Counted from the stretch's first letter, positions 29,562 through 39,934 are shown. The stretch is 64,000 nt of DNA from Semisulcospira habei (GCA_036245525.1 BTPG01000007.1:123105375-123169374), one strand, 5' to 3'. The notes: generated by a model not told the origin, from the letters alone. Numbers and translations: made by a program.

Positions 29562-29925
29562 TTTAAGTACGTGTAAATGACCGCCACACAACCTGGTGGG
29601 TATATGCGCGCCGGCCGTAAAAGCCTTTTTATGTCATCTGTGCGTGGTTTTTGTCACCACTGGATCAAAGAGTGTTTGCTTGAATGCGCTAAGTCGGGTT
29701 CGTTGCCACTTTCCGTCACTGATGCAACTAAAAGTGGCAGCAGACATATTCCAATCCAGCTTTTCTCTTGCAAAACATTTCATTATAATCCAATCCAGCT
29801 TTTGATCCAAACGTGTGACGATCGCATTAATGGTGTTTACGTCACTTTCTTCGTTGATTAGGCTACGTTTACATGTACGTATACCACTATACGTGTCTTA
29901 GGTTACTGATATTGTGACGTGGAAG

Positions 29926-29990
29926 GTGTGCTGCTCTGTGATTTTAGACCTGACCGCTACACTGAGGCCGCATGATCCAAAATCACAGGC
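29926..29990. mobile_element. FB-N foldback, eroded
   Basis: GTGTGCTGCTCTGTGATTTT, AGACCTGACCG, then GATCCAAAATCACAGGCATC. The inner arms no longer match. Confidence 0.75.
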
Positions 29991-30157
29991 ATCTCAGTGA
30001 CAATTAATGAGGATCATACTTCGCTTGACGTCCGGACAGCAGCAATAAACGTAATCAGGAAGTGGTTGAAATAAAACGATTTGAAACTATGAAGAAACTT
30101 TATTTTCCAGTTGAAGAAAAAAATGACACAAAGACCATTAATTTTCTTCTCACAAAC

Positions 30158-30400
30158 CAGATAGGTGAGGCTAGCGCTGGCAGAATTGTACACATACCAA
30201 GGGGAATTACTCAGCGCTGGACAGACAAACAGTTAGATCCCCTGCCTCCGCCTATCAGGCACCAAATCGCCAGCCCACAGAGACTGTGAAATACGCAGGT
30301 ATAGAACAAGACGATCATCTACATCCTCATATATATATTGGAGGATGTAGATGATCGCCTTGTTCTATAGCTGAGTATTTCTCTGTGGGCTGGCGATGTG
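30158..30400. mobile_element. FB-M long foldback, copy 2
   Basis: The left arm AACCAGATAGGTGAGGCTAG to CCAGCCCACAGAGA repeats copy 1. The inner hairpin CAAGACGATCATCTACATCC pairs with GGATGTAGATGATCGCCTTG around ATATATATT. The outer right arm stops at CTGTGGGCTGGCGATG. It supplies the inner half that copy 1 lacks. Confidence 0.9.
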
Positions 30401-30422
30401 GATGTGGCACTTCGTGAATGAA

Positions 30423-30597
30423 TTAACTCGTCCTGCCCGCGACGCGACACAGCAAAATATGGCTCGACCATGATAGTTCAAGGGTGGTGGCAGAATAGCT
30501 TGGCGCCCGTAGGCGCCAAGCTATTCTGGACTGCCACCACCCTTGAACTATCATGGTCGATCTGTCGCCTGAATTGTAATGCAGTCCTCAGAGGATA
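30423..30597. mobile_element. FB-B' foldback
   Basis: TTAACTCGTCCTGCCCGCGA opens it. The hairpin is GGCTCGACCATGATAGTTCA to its complement, with CCGTAGG as loop. The right end GAGGATAACT is eroded. Confidence 0.92.
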
Positions 30598-30766
30598 ACT
30601 CCAAAATGGTTTTTATTTCGTACGTTGCTTGAAACGTTCACAACCTTGGAGGAGAAGAATTCATTAGGAATTTTCCCACCACTGACGACCAGAGGAGCAT
30701 CTCTAAACAGACCAACTGTGTCAAATACAAACCACTGGCGCTGCAGGCACAATCCTAAGTCAACCT

Positions 30767-30835
30767 TGCGCACAGATCCTCATAAGCCTCAGACAGTCCC
30801 GCAGCAGCGGGGGCAGACGAGGATCTATGCCTCGT
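30767..30835. mobile_element. FB-A core, diverged
   Basis: CACAGATCCTCATAAGCC, then CGCAGCAGCG, then GACGAGGATCTATGCCTCG. Confidence 0.7.
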
Positions 30836-31177
30836 CCATCTATGTAACTGAGTCTGCGAATTTTTTTGGGGGGCTCATCAGTAAGAATTGTGTCTAGTAC
30901 AGATCCTTAAATACACTCGACTTCGCTCATAACAATGTCGCATTTAACAAAAGCCGGGTATAGTAACACTTCTTCAGAGGTTTCGACAGCTATCTTTGTG
31001 TTTCAACGCAAGTCACTTCGCTTACAACAAACTCGGGATATAACAAAAACACTGTGGCTCCTCCAAGAGTTTACTGTACAATCGACTCCGCTTATATCAT
31101 GGTCGACTATGACAAAAGCCGCTTATAACAACACTTTTTCAGAGGTCCCAAAAGATGTGTTTCAATATACATCTACA

Positions 31178-31427
31178 TTAACTCATTCAGCCCGACGGCC
31201 GTATTTCCCAAATTTTGGAGGCGTCATCTAATGACTATGCACAAGTTGCAGGATTTGGATCGACCATGATAATTCAAGGGCAGTGCCAGATTAGCTTGGC
31301 GCCTGTCAGCTAATCTGGCACTACCTTTGAATTATCATAGTCAATCCATGTCCTGCAACTGGTGCATAGTCGTTAGATGACGCCGCCAAAATTTGGGAAA
31401 TACGGCCTTAGGGGTTGAATGAGTTAA
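31178..31427. mobile_element. FB-B foldback, full length with mirrored sub-terminal segments
   Basis: TTAACTCATTCAGCCCGACG opens it and GGTTGAATGAGTTAA closes it. GGCGTCATCTAATGACTATG near the left pairs with CATAGTCGTTAGATGACGCC near the right. This is the longest palindromic form of FB-B in the window. Confidence 0.94.
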
Positions 31428-31499
31428 TGGTTATAAAGTCCGCGAAGATAATGAGCTGTGCTTCTCGGGCTTGCAGGAGCTCTGCCTATCTCCAGTATG

Positions 31500-31592
31500 C
31501 AATAGTCCTCGGGCCGACGACGGCCGCAGCTGGCCCGCGCACCGTAGTGCGCGGGCCAGCTGTGGCCCGTTGTCGGCCCGAAGAGCTTTTGC
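31500..31592. mobile_element. FB-C foldback
   Basis: TCCTCGGGCCGACGACGGCC pairs with GGCCCGTTGTCGGCCCGAAG, and AGCTGGCCCGCGCACCGTAG with GTGCGCGGGCCAGCT. Confidence 0.93.
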
Positions 31593-31764
31593 TCCTGGGG
31601 TCCCGCGCATTGGGCGCCCCTGTTCGCTGAAGTGGGTTACAGACACTATTCCTCGGCGCCATTGCGGTCGGTTAAGGGTCACTGTTACCAATAGCGATTC
31701 AAACGGGAAGAGGTACATGGTTCATCCATCGGCCGCCCGTTACTGATCAATAGCCGGCGATCGG

Positions 31765-32720
31765 GCGAAAGAAATCACGCGGTTCTAATATCACCAATCA
31801 GACAATAACACGACGCAGCTCACACGTGGTTCAGATACTCATGAGCCGTGGGTGCGTCAGGTGATAGGCAGAGCTGGACACATTTATGTGGGTTTTTGTG
31901 GTAGATTTCATACAATTCTAATAGCGCCAATCAGAAGAAAAAGAAGAAGAAGAAAAAAAACAGCTTGCACTGGACGTAGATCCTCATGAGCCGCTGGATG
32001 TATGAGGAGATGGGTATCGTACTGCAAAATTTATGTTTATGTCTCTTCGTTGAAGATCTCAAGCATTTGGAATAGCAGCAATCGGCCAAAAACACAACCC
32101 AGTCTGCATGAGACGTAGATCAACATGACCCGCTGGGTGTGTGAGGAGATGGGAATCTTATTGTACACATTTATATTTATGTTTCGTTGTAGAATAAATC
32201 ATGCAGTTCGAATGGCACCAATCAGCCCAGAACACAGCCTGCATCAGAAATAGATCCTCATGAGCCGCGGGATGTGTAGAGGGAGATAGGCGCACTAATC
32301 AGCCGGAAAAAAACCTTAAAAAACCCCAACCAACCCATAACCAAGCTTGCAACGAACGTAGATCCTCATAAACCGTTTAGGTTTGTAAGGTGGGTACTGC
32401 ACTTCACAAATTTATATTTGTGTTTCTTTGTAAAAAAAATGAAGCAGTTCTAATACTATAGCATCAGTCAGCGAGAAACACAACCCAGATCGTACGGGTG
32501 AAGATCCTCATGGATATGTTACTGACAAATATATATCTGTGTTTCTTGGAAAAATCATGCAGTTCAGCCAATCAACACCAGTCAGCCCGAAACACAACCA
32601 GACTCGCACGTGGCCTAGATCCTCGGGGACCAGTGAATGTGAGAAAATACAGCGAATCTTGTTGTATTTAGATCTGTGTTCCTGCGATGACGAAACGACG
32701 TAGTTCAATTAACAGGATTA
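31765..32720 (+). repeat. Diverged tandem array, about seven 108-145-bp units
   Basis: Each unit has TAGATCCTCATGAGCCG (or a variant), a run ending in ATTTATATTTATGTTTC or TTTATGTTTATGTCTC, then ATCATGCAGTTC, then CACCAATCAGCC and AACACAACCCAG. The AGATCCTC landmark falls at 31833, 31978, 32117, 32252, 32360, 32502 and 32617. Units share only moderate identity, so the array is old. The landmark is the FB-A left arm without its partner arm. Confidence 0.85.
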
Positions 32721-32801
32721 ACACATACATCTCTAAGACCGATTCACCTAGATTTTGATAGATGTACTGATATGAATACTAATCAGATGTGGAAGATGGT
32801 G

Positions 32802-32938
32802 TCGACCACGATAGTTTAAGGGTGATGCCTGAATATCTTGGCGCCAGTAGGCGCCAAGATATTCAGGCAGCACCCTTGAACTATAAGGTCGTCCGGTCTT
32901 GCTGTTGTGGGTTGAAATGCCGGGGTTGAAAGTGTTAA
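32802..32938. mobile_element. FB-B' foldback, right end with TTAA
   Basis: TCGACCACGATAGTTTAAGG ... CACCCTTGAACTATAAGGTC, ending GGTTGAAAGTGTTAA. Arms read GCCTGAATATCTTGGCGCC and its complement. The change of CAGAATAGC to CTGAATATC is mirrored. Confidence 0.88.
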
Positions 32939-33200
32939 ACTCAGTAGTGATGCCCGGAACACATGCCGTTTGCAAGAGGCTTAAATACTCAAGCGGGCCT
33001 ACACCACCATTTGCTGAAACCATTTGAATCTGAGTTCCTACTAGATGGATGGAGAAATCTGTCTGGGCGTTGAGTGCTGTCCGCCGGAAACAGCAGTGTT
33101 CGGTTGCCGTAAATTAATTTGAGTTCAACCACGGTAGGGTGTGTGCTGTGTTCAAAGTGAGCAGCCATCTTTACTGTTTGAGAAAACTCAGATCATTTAA

Positions 33201-33888
33201 TGTAAGCACTCAGCTTTTACAGATGTTTACTGCTCCAGTATTGTTAGCGTTCTCACTTTTGGACTGACGTGCTGGGGTAGAAATTTATGTAAAAGAGATC
33301 AAGATCGTCTTAACAAAGTAATCAGGAAAGTGGGCGGGGTGACTGGTAGAGCAGAAGATACTTTGGACACACTTTACAACAGACGGATTACGAACAAACT
33401 GGCTGACATTCTTGATGACAAAACGACACACCCACTTAGATATGAATTCGACAGCAGACGCATCGAACGAAGTGGCAGACTTCGAGTAACCAAAAGTAGT
33501 ACGGCATCACGTTATGCCAACTATTTTGTCCCTCAGGCTGTTACCCTTTTCAACAGTAATATCAGTAGATAGTGTCTGTCAACATTCTTTAGTTGTTTAG
33601 TACTAGCCCATTCAGTAGTTCACTGCAACATTGCTGACACCAGAAGCACAGGGGGCATAAACCATAAATGTTTCTGATGCCAAGAGTGTTACAAAGGTAA
33701 CAGTACGTTTGTTACAGTTCATCTCTTTAACCGAGAGTTATAGGTTATTTAATTAATTGAATGAGTGAATGATGATGCCATGTGTTATATGGGCAGACAG
33801 TGAATTTCCCCTGATGGATTAATAAAGTATTATTGTATTGTATTGTATTGTATTGTATTGTATTGTATTGTATTGTATTGTATTGTAT
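33201..33888 (+). mobile_element. LINE 3' fragment (C-terminal RT domain) with (TATTG)n tail
   Basis: An open frame from 33201 to the stop at 33572 reads FTDVYCSSIVSVLTFGLTCW, GRNLCKRDQDRLNKVIRKVG, TLDTLYNRRITNKLADILDD and THPLRYEFDSRRIERSGRLR. The pattern V-L-T-F-x-x-x-x-W ... R-x-x-K-x-x-x-D-x-x-HPL is common after the RT of Jockey/Rex/CR1-like non-LTR elements. The 3' UTR ends TTTCCCCTGATGGATTAATA then AAGTATTATTG(TATTG)n at about 33826-33888. A minus-strand copy of the same tail lies at 50225-50385. 5'-truncated; clade not assigned. Confidence 0.82.
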
Positions 33889-34234
33889 CTGCCAGAACTG
33901 AAAAGGTCGACTTGTGGACACCAGACGGAGTATTACGCATGCCCAATACGGCGCCAGAAATGACGTATACACATAGAAGTATGACGATATGACGCAGTGT
34001 CCATGCTCGTACGTTTGCATTGTAATGCGTTTTCTGTTCGCATACTACGACATAAACATCGTGACGCAAGAAATGTTGAAAATCCGTCTGGCTCACAACA
34101 ATGTAGGCCTTGATCTGGCATCGGAAAAAGGTCACGGCCATAATATGTGTAAAACGTCATATCCGAGCTCCCATTCTTTACGAGGGGCCTTAATTCTCGG
34201 CGTCTGACGTCAAACGGCTGTCTTGACCTCACGT

Positions 34235-34300
34235 GAGTAGCTTACAGTACTCCCAGATAAATTTGGCGCCATGGAAGATAATCTGGCATCTTTAAACTGT
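34235..34300. mobile_element. FB-B remnant
   Basis: CAGATAAATTTGGCGCCATG and GGAAGATAATCTGGCATCTT resemble the hairpin tip with most of the left arm lost. It directly abuts the LINE at 34312. Confidence 0.5.
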
Positions 34301-34311
34301 CTTGTATCAAT

Positions 34312-35200
34312 CCATCTCCACATTCAACCGATCATCACATGTATGCGGATGATACACAACTTCGGAAATCTGCACCTCCAAACAGCTCCAGTCAGGCTAT
34401 TTCAGATGTTCAGAACTGTATCTCAGATGTTAAGTCCTGGATGTGTGAAAATAAACTTCAGTTAAACGAGGGCAAGACGGAAGCTCTTCTTGTCGGTGCC
34501 TCTCGACTGCTGCCCAATTCTCCTGACTCTATGTGCATTTGTGACGCACCTATTCCATTTTCTGATTCAGTTCGCAATCTTGGCGTTTTTCTTGATAAAG
34601 ATCTTCAAATGAAGGAGCATGTAAATCATGTCTGCAAACTTGCTTTTCTGGAATTAAGACGCATCAGTTCTATCCGTCATTACCTCACTACTGAAGCTAC
34701 CACCAAACTGGTCGTCTCCTTAGTCTTGTCCCGCATTGATTACTGCAATGCCCTCTTAGCTGGCCTCTCTCAGTTTCTCATTCAGAAATTGCAGCGAGTT
34801 GAGAATTGTGCAGCACGTCTCATCGTCCTCGCCTCACAGCATCAGCCCATCACTTCTATTCTGAGACAACTTCATTGGCTGCCAGTCAAACAACGAGTCT
34901 TGTACAAAATCGCCTGTCTGTGCTACAAAGCTATTAACTACTCTACCCCTGCCTATCTCGCTGATCTTCTTCAACTATACACTCCCTCCCGCTCCCTCCG
35001 TTCAGTTCAAGTAGTGACACGCGCCTTCTCAGTCCCGCTCTTCAAATACAAAACCAGAGGTGACCCTTGTTTGCGCACGTTGGATCTGTTGTCTGGAACT
35101 CCCTACCTATAGACATCAGACATTCTTCCTCATTCACTGCCTTTAAATCTGCCCTTAAGACCCACCTGTTCGATACCCCAATGTAGCTCAGTTGTCATTG

Positions 35201-35290
<90 letters not shown>

Positions 35291-35419
35291 CGCGTGTGCG
35301 TGCGCGCAAGTGTGTATTGTAGAATCCGTTGTTTCTTTGGTTTTATGACCCCCTCCACTCCCACTCTTTATTTGTAAAGCGCTTAGAGTTTATTTAAGGA
35401 TAAGCGCTATATAAGTTGC

Positions 35420-35500
<81 letters not shown>

Positions 35501-35501
35501 A

Positions 35502-35540
<39 letters not shown>
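34312..35540 (+). mobile_element. LINE fragment, L2/CR1-like reverse transcriptase 3' half
   Basis: The frame opens at about 34312 and contains HHMYADDTQL at 34333-34362, the RT catalytic Y-x-D-D box. It continues WMCENKLQLNEGKTEALLVG, VRNLGVFLDKDLQMKEHVNH, SRIDYCNALLAGL, LQRVENCAARLIV and LHWLPVKQRVLYKI, an order typical of L2/CR1-type elements. After about 35060 the frame shifts by one base: the original frame stops at 35112, while the other gives AHVGSVVWNSLPIDIRHSSS then FTAFKSALKTHLFDTPM and a stop at about 35185. The 3' UTR holds (GT)n (35205-35290), then GTAAAGCGCTTAGAG, GATAAGCGCTATATAAG and (ATT)n (35419-35538). 5'-truncated and frameshifted, so inactive. Confidence 0.9.
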
Positions 35541-35572
35541 TTGTATGTGATATTTGAGAACCTGAGTTCAGT

Positions 35573-35670
35573 GGCATGAGTGAGCTTAGTCCTGCGCCAC
35601 CGCTAAATCAAGGTGCTCCGCACCTTGCTTAGCGGTTGGCGCAGGACAAAGCTCATTTATGTGACTCACT
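35573..35670. mobile_element. FB-H foldback, copy 1
   Basis: GCATGAGTGAGCTTAGTCCT then GCGCCACCGCTAAATCAAGG pair with CCTTGCTTAGCGGTTGGCGC then AGGACAAAGCTCATTTATG, around TGCTCCGCA. A second copy is at 60705-60821. Confidence 0.92.
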
Positions 35671-35882
35671 TCCTCGTCTTAGGATTTAACTGTAAAAACA
35701 TTACCCTTTATCTGTCACGGTCGATTTCTATCCCAGCCTTTACGCGTAAAATAAAATGAACATTGCTGATAGCAGCAGACAGGCCTTCACTGTCAAATCA
35801 TGAATGGGGCATCAACACTTTCAACAAAAACAGGCACCAGAGACGATCTTCACCAACTAATGAAACACAGATGTAAATTACA

Positions 35883-35951
35883 CCGAGAGAGAGACACAGA
35901 CTCTCATGCGGCCACGCAATGCGGGGACTCATGAGGGTCTATGTCTCTTGC
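35883..35951. mobile_element. FB-A foldback core
   Basis: CCGAGAGAGAGACACAGACT ... GAGGGTCTATGTCTCTTGCGG. Outer arms drift from the consensus. Confidence 0.8.
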
Positions 35952-36147
35952 GGATGTATAACGTTAGGTATGACGTTGCGTGACGTTTGTTGACGACACG
36001 AAGAGAACTTGATGGCTTTGCACTAAACGCCTTTGGTGTTTAGATAGAGGATTTTGTGTTAAGTTTAGTTTCGTATCTCCGCAGAAAGGTTATTAAAAGC
36101 AGATAAACACGGCCATATCTGCATCTGCTGCACTCTTTAAATCTAGC

Positions 36148-36330
36148 TTAACCCATATGCACTACATCAGGAGATGGATCGACCATCATAATTCAATTCT
36201 GTCGGCGCTAAGCTAATCTGGCACTACCCTTGAATTATCATAATCGATCCATCTCCTGTAACAGGTGCATAATTGTTAGATGACGCCTCCAAAAATTTAG
36301 GAAATACGTGCGTCGGGCTGAATGAGTTAA
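36148..36330. mobile_element. FB-B foldback, internally deleted
   Basis: TTAACCCATATGCACTACAT opens it and CGGGCTGAATGAGTTAA closes it. The left arm jumps from ATAATTCAATTC to GTCGGCGC, losing about 30 bases, while the right arm is intact. Confidence 0.88.
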
Positions 36331-36354
36331 GTGTGTTTAATTTCAAAACTCTAA

Positions 36355-36555
36355 AGCACGCCGAACATACTATCAAATCTTAAGGGGAAAACTAAACTTT
36401 CACATAACCCAAGCTCCCCTTTCTTCCTGCATATAACCTACAGCCACCGAGGGAACTAAATAATTTGGACATTAGCAATGATGCGTTTTGTCCCTTCGGT
36501 AAAAGTGAGGGTTGCGGTGATTTAGAGGTCAGTTTTCCAGGAGTAAAATTCACAG
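36355..36555 (+). repeat. Dispersed repeat R, copy 1
   Basis: Shared with 47705-47915: CATACT...CAAATCTTAA, AACTAAATAATTTGGACATT, AGCAATGATG and GAGGTCAGTTTTCC(A/C)GG occur in order. It is followed by an FB-S-like piece at 36600-36670. Confidence 0.68.
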
Positions 36556-36676
36556 CATGTTTGGCGCGTTTTAACCCAGCTAAAATAAATGAACAACACT
36601 TCATCCAGACCAAAAAGGTGACTGTCAGGCGCGTCAAATGCAAAGAAAACGCCAAGAACGAAAGAAACATTTCAAT

Positions 36677-36740
36677 GCTAGAGGTATAGGTCCTCATGAG
36701 CCCTCCAGTTGCGGGGCTCATGAGGATCTATACCTCCTGC
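36677..36740. mobile_element. FB-A foldback core
   Basis: GCTAGAGGTATAGGTCCTCA pairs with TGAGGATCTATACCTCCTGC. GGTATAG and CTATACC show a mirrored C-to-T change. Confidence 0.9.
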
Positions 36741-36959
36741 TGGCTTCATTCATTTTAGTCAGTCTCCCTAAAGGGGACTGCGGTGATTTCAGAGACAGAT
36801 TTTGGCCGCTGGAAGAGATGGAACATGCTTGTTTGTTTAATTTCAAACATTTCGGCCTGCATTTTAAACACTACGCCAGATGGAACTTGTTGGAGGTTAT
36901 GGCTTGGTAAGTAAAGAGACGTTCTTCGTGTAGATCTCATACGGACATGGGCACACGAA

Positions 36960-37250
36960 TACGCTCAAGACAGACAAAAACACACGCAGACGCAAACACA
37001 CATGCGCGCACACAAACCTTAGAGCGCACATATACACGCATGAACAGACAAACACATGAGTACATGTACTAGCGGTAAGACACACACGTGCATGCACGGA
37101 CACACGCACACATACACACACAAACACACACGCATGCACGCATGCACACACACGCAGACACACACACACACAAATGCACCCCCACCCCCCACCCCCAAAC
37201 ACACACACGCACACACGCACTCACCCGACACACACACACACACACACTTA
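36960..37250. repeat. Interrupted (CA)n microsatellite
   Basis: CA/CG dinucleotides with frequent interruptions and one CCCCCACCCC patch near 37178-37195. Confidence 0.93.
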
Positions 37251-37528
37251 CGTGCACTTTCATCGTGCGTAGCATGTAATGAACAATGATCAATAGCGGG
37301 CACTAAAACACATTTACATCAACATATTCTACAACTATCACAGTGACCTACAGAAACGCGAAAAAGGGTACTTGTGACTTTTTAAAACCTATCCATAAAT
37401 CGTTTTCCATTGGACTGGGACGTACTACGTTGTAAATGTATACAATATAACAAAATAAATAAATAAAAGGCCATGAGAGCTCAAAATCCAAGCTCTACTG
37501 CCTAGTAACATATACGTAAACAATGCCA

Positions 37529-37590
37529 GCAATAGGCATAGATCTTCATGAGCCGCCGCGAGGGGGCTCATGATGATCTATGCCTCTTGC
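37529..37590. mobile_element. FB-A foldback core
   Basis: GCAATAGGCATAGATCTTCA ... TGATGATCTATGCCTCTTGC with a short CCGCCGCGAGG centre. Confidence 0.9.
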
Positions 37591-37820
37591 AGATGGGTGT
37601 GTTTCAACACTGGCATTTCACCGCATTGTTCAAAAGGTCAATGGAGTGTTGACCTATCGAGAGATGTCAGTTCATTGACGAGATCAAACGACAGGAGCAT
37701 AAATACACAATCAGGAAGAGGCCACTCGTGAATGTGAACGAGGCCATCTCATCTTTCCTCTATAAAATATCCGACCAGATCAGTGTCCCGAGAACTGTTA
37801 ACAACACATGACGCTTACAA

Positions 37821-37885
37821 GGTGCGCTGGTATGTAATTATGGACCTTACGGCCTTGAGCCGCAAGCTGTAAAGTCACATACACC
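37821..37885. mobile_element. FB-N foldback, eroded, in tRNA-Pro unit 3
   Basis: GGTGCGCTGGTATGTAATTA, GGACCTTACGGCC, then AAAGTCACATACACC. In unit 1 only GTGTGTGCTGGTTTGTAA remains at the matching place (22400-22420). Confidence 0.78.
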
Positions 37886-37992
37886 TTATCAGCACAAGCG
37901 TCTCTGTGTGAAATACTGCATAGATCTCAGCAGTGGAAACCTCCGGCCAGGTGTCACTTTGTGAAATTGATCTCTTGTCTGACTGCCGGGTA

Positions 37993-38087
37993 AACAAAAG
38001 GACTTCGGACCGTCGTCGGCCACAGATGGCCCGCGCACTGTCGTGCGCGGGCCATCTGTGGCTGACAACGGCCCGAAGGCCTTGTTC
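37993..38087. mobile_element. FB-C foldback in tRNA-Pro unit 3
   Basis: CAAAAGGACTTCGGACCGTC pairs with GACAACGGCCCGAAGGCCTTG-type sequence, and GATGGCCCGCGCACTG with GTGCGCGGGCCATC. The unit, inverted, matches 22114-22400. Confidence 0.93.
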
Positions 38088-38152
38088 TGACTTGGCAATG
38101 AGCTTTATCCCATGACCGACGTGAGACAGGCAAACATTTGGCAAGAGGGTTG

Positions 38153-38158
38153 TATAAG
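38153..38158 (+). promoter_or_regulatory. TATA-like box, tRNA-Pro copy 3
   Basis: TGTATAAGTT about 30 bases before the tRNA. CATGAAACAGAGCTGAGTAC between it and the tRNA is conserved with copy 1. Confidence 0.6.
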
Positions 38159-38187
38159 TTTTGTCATGAAACAGAGCTGAGTACAGC

Positions 38188-38259
38188 GGCTCGTTGGTCT
38201 AGGGGTATGATTCTCGCTTTGGGTGCGAGAGGTCCCGGGTTCAAATCCCGGACGAGCCC
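38188..38259 (+). tRNA. tRNA-Pro (anticodon UGG), copy 3
   Basis: Mature sequence identical to the two minus-strand copies. Its 5' flank is an inverted duplicate of copy 1's 5' flank. Confidence 0.98.
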
Positions 38260-38263
38260 GCTA

Positions 38264-38268
38264 TTTTT
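38264..38268 (+). terminator. Pol III terminator, tRNA-Pro copy 3
   Basis: TTTTT five bases after the tRNA (GCTATTTTTGTG). Confidence 0.78.
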
Positions 38269-38526
38269 GTGTTTCTTTCCCCCATCCCTCTGACTGTTAT
38301 GACACGAGTATCTTTACTGAAAATGTATGAACCAACACGTGAACAGTTTTGTTAATGAGATTTAATACGAGAGTTCTTTGATGACATTAAAAAGTACTGC
38401 CGGATAAAACTTCTGCACCGCGACACAAGAACTAGGATTAATTGCTGGGACACTGAATTGTTAGGCTTCTAAGCGAAATGTTTCTTGCATCTCTGACAAT
38501 AGTTTTGACAGTTTTGCTATAAATTG

Positions 38527-38607
38527 TTAACTCATTCAAGACGTGCCGCCTACTGATACGCGGCGAACCGCCGCGTATCCGTAGGCGGCACGTCTCGAAT
38601 GAATTAA
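38527..38607. mobile_element. FB-D foldback, full length
   Basis: TTAACTCATTCAAGACGTGC pairs with GCACGTCTCGAATGAATTAA, with CGCCTACTGATACGCGGCG inside. TTAA at both ends. Confidence 0.95.
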
Positions 38608-38762
38608 GGAATGCAAGCTTATCAGACCAACAACAACAATAACAAGTACTGGTTAACCACGTCACTGTCAGCTGACGCATATTGTACCCCTAAAACCATG
38701 GTAAACTCAAAGCCAAAGAATGTCATCAGTATACAGAGCACGGACATAAATGCCGGTTCTAA

Positions 38763-38828
38763 GTAAGAGGCAAAAAACCTCATGAGTCCGCGCATATGTG
38801 CGAATCCATGAGGTTCTTTGCCTTTTGC
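38763..38828. mobile_element. FB-A foldback core, AAAAACCTCATG variant
   Basis: GCAAAAAACCTCATGAGTCC on the left and CCATGAGGTTCTTTGCC on the right. The AGATCCTC to AAACCTC and CGCG centre changes are mirrored. Confidence 0.88.
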
Positions 38829-38997
38829 AGTTGGGTGCTGTTCGCTTGGACCCTGTAGCAACTTTTTGGAATAAAACATTTGAACTCTGTGTCATCTGTT
38901 CCGCAATACAGCTGAAAGCCCACTTCCCCTCTGTCATTAGCTGTCAACTGACTGTGGTTCTACTTTTCTGTCGTGTTTTCTGCTCTAAAAGTTAGAG

Positions 38998-39002
38998 CTT
39001 TG

Positions 39003-39091
<89 letters not shown>

Positions 39092-39162
39092 CACCTATTC
39101 ATTGTTATTGATGTGATGTGTGCGCATTATTTGCATTACTTTTGTGTAAAGTTAGTGCTTTG

Positions 39163-39241
<79 letters not shown>

Positions 39242-39330
39242 TACCTATTCATTGTCACAGTTATTGATGTGATGTGTGCGCATTATTTGCATTACTTTTG
39301 TGTATTTGTTTTCAGGTTATTTCTTCATAT
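38998..39330 (+). repeat. Two tandem ~150-bp units each with a long (TC)n
   Basis: GAGCTTTGCAG(TC)n is followed by CCACCTATTCATTG, TTATTGATGTGATGTGTGCG and CATTATTTGCATTACTTTTG, then the same again. The two (TC)n tracts are at about 39006-39088 and 39166-39237. Confidence 0.9.
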
Positions 39331-39389
39331 TTCGGTTTATTGTGTTTCTCTTGCTCTTTGCTGTTAATGTTTATTTTCTAACAGGACAG

Positions 39390-39536
39390 TTTGTAAGAGA
39401 GGCGTTTCGCCTAAAACTTTATCCTGTAAATAAAACGTTTCATCATCATCATCTCATCATTATCATCATCATCATCATCGTCGTCGTCGTCGTCGTCGTC
39501 GTCATCATCATCATCATCATCGTCATCATCATCATC

Positions 39537-39627
<91 letters not shown>

Positions 39628-39640
39628 AAAATGTCTCCCC
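39390..39640 (+). mobile_element. Retroposon 3' tail with (ATC)n/(TCG)n/(TC)n
   Basis: GAGGCGTTTCGCC, ACTTTATCCTGTAAATAAAA, CGTTTCATCATCATC, (TCG)n, (ATC)n, then (TC)n to 39624. The same tail appears on the minus strand at 4407-4620. Confidence 0.6.
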
Positions 39641-39716
39641 ACAAAGCGCTGTGATTATTCACCAGCTCCCTGCCACCGTACGTACATTTTTCAGTGTTTC
39701 TACAATCGTATTTCAT

Positions 39717-39934
39717 TTAACTCATTCAGCCCCAACACACCACAGCAAGGCGTGGATCGAGCATGATAGTTCAAGGGTGGTGCCAGAAAAGCTTGGCGCC
39801 CATAGGCGCCAAGCTATTCTGGCACCACCCTTGAACTATCATGCTCCATCTGTCTCTAGAATTACAATACAGTCCTTAAAAGGGCAACTTCAAAATTTGA
39901 GGACTGATTTCGGTCCTGGAGCAGAATGTGTTAA
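39717..39934. mobile_element. FB-B' foldback, full length
   Basis: TTAACTCATTCAGCCCCAAC opens it and GCAGAATGTGTTAA closes it. The hairpin outer arms GGATCGAGCATGATAGTTCA and TGAACTATCATGCTCCATC carry a GACCATG to GAGCATG change in both. Confidence 0.94.

Noticed and set aside
31765..32720. Regularly spaced repeats suggestive of a CRISPR array
   Set aside because: Units vary from 108 to 145 bases, repeats are diverged along their whole length, there are no cas genes, and the genome is animal.
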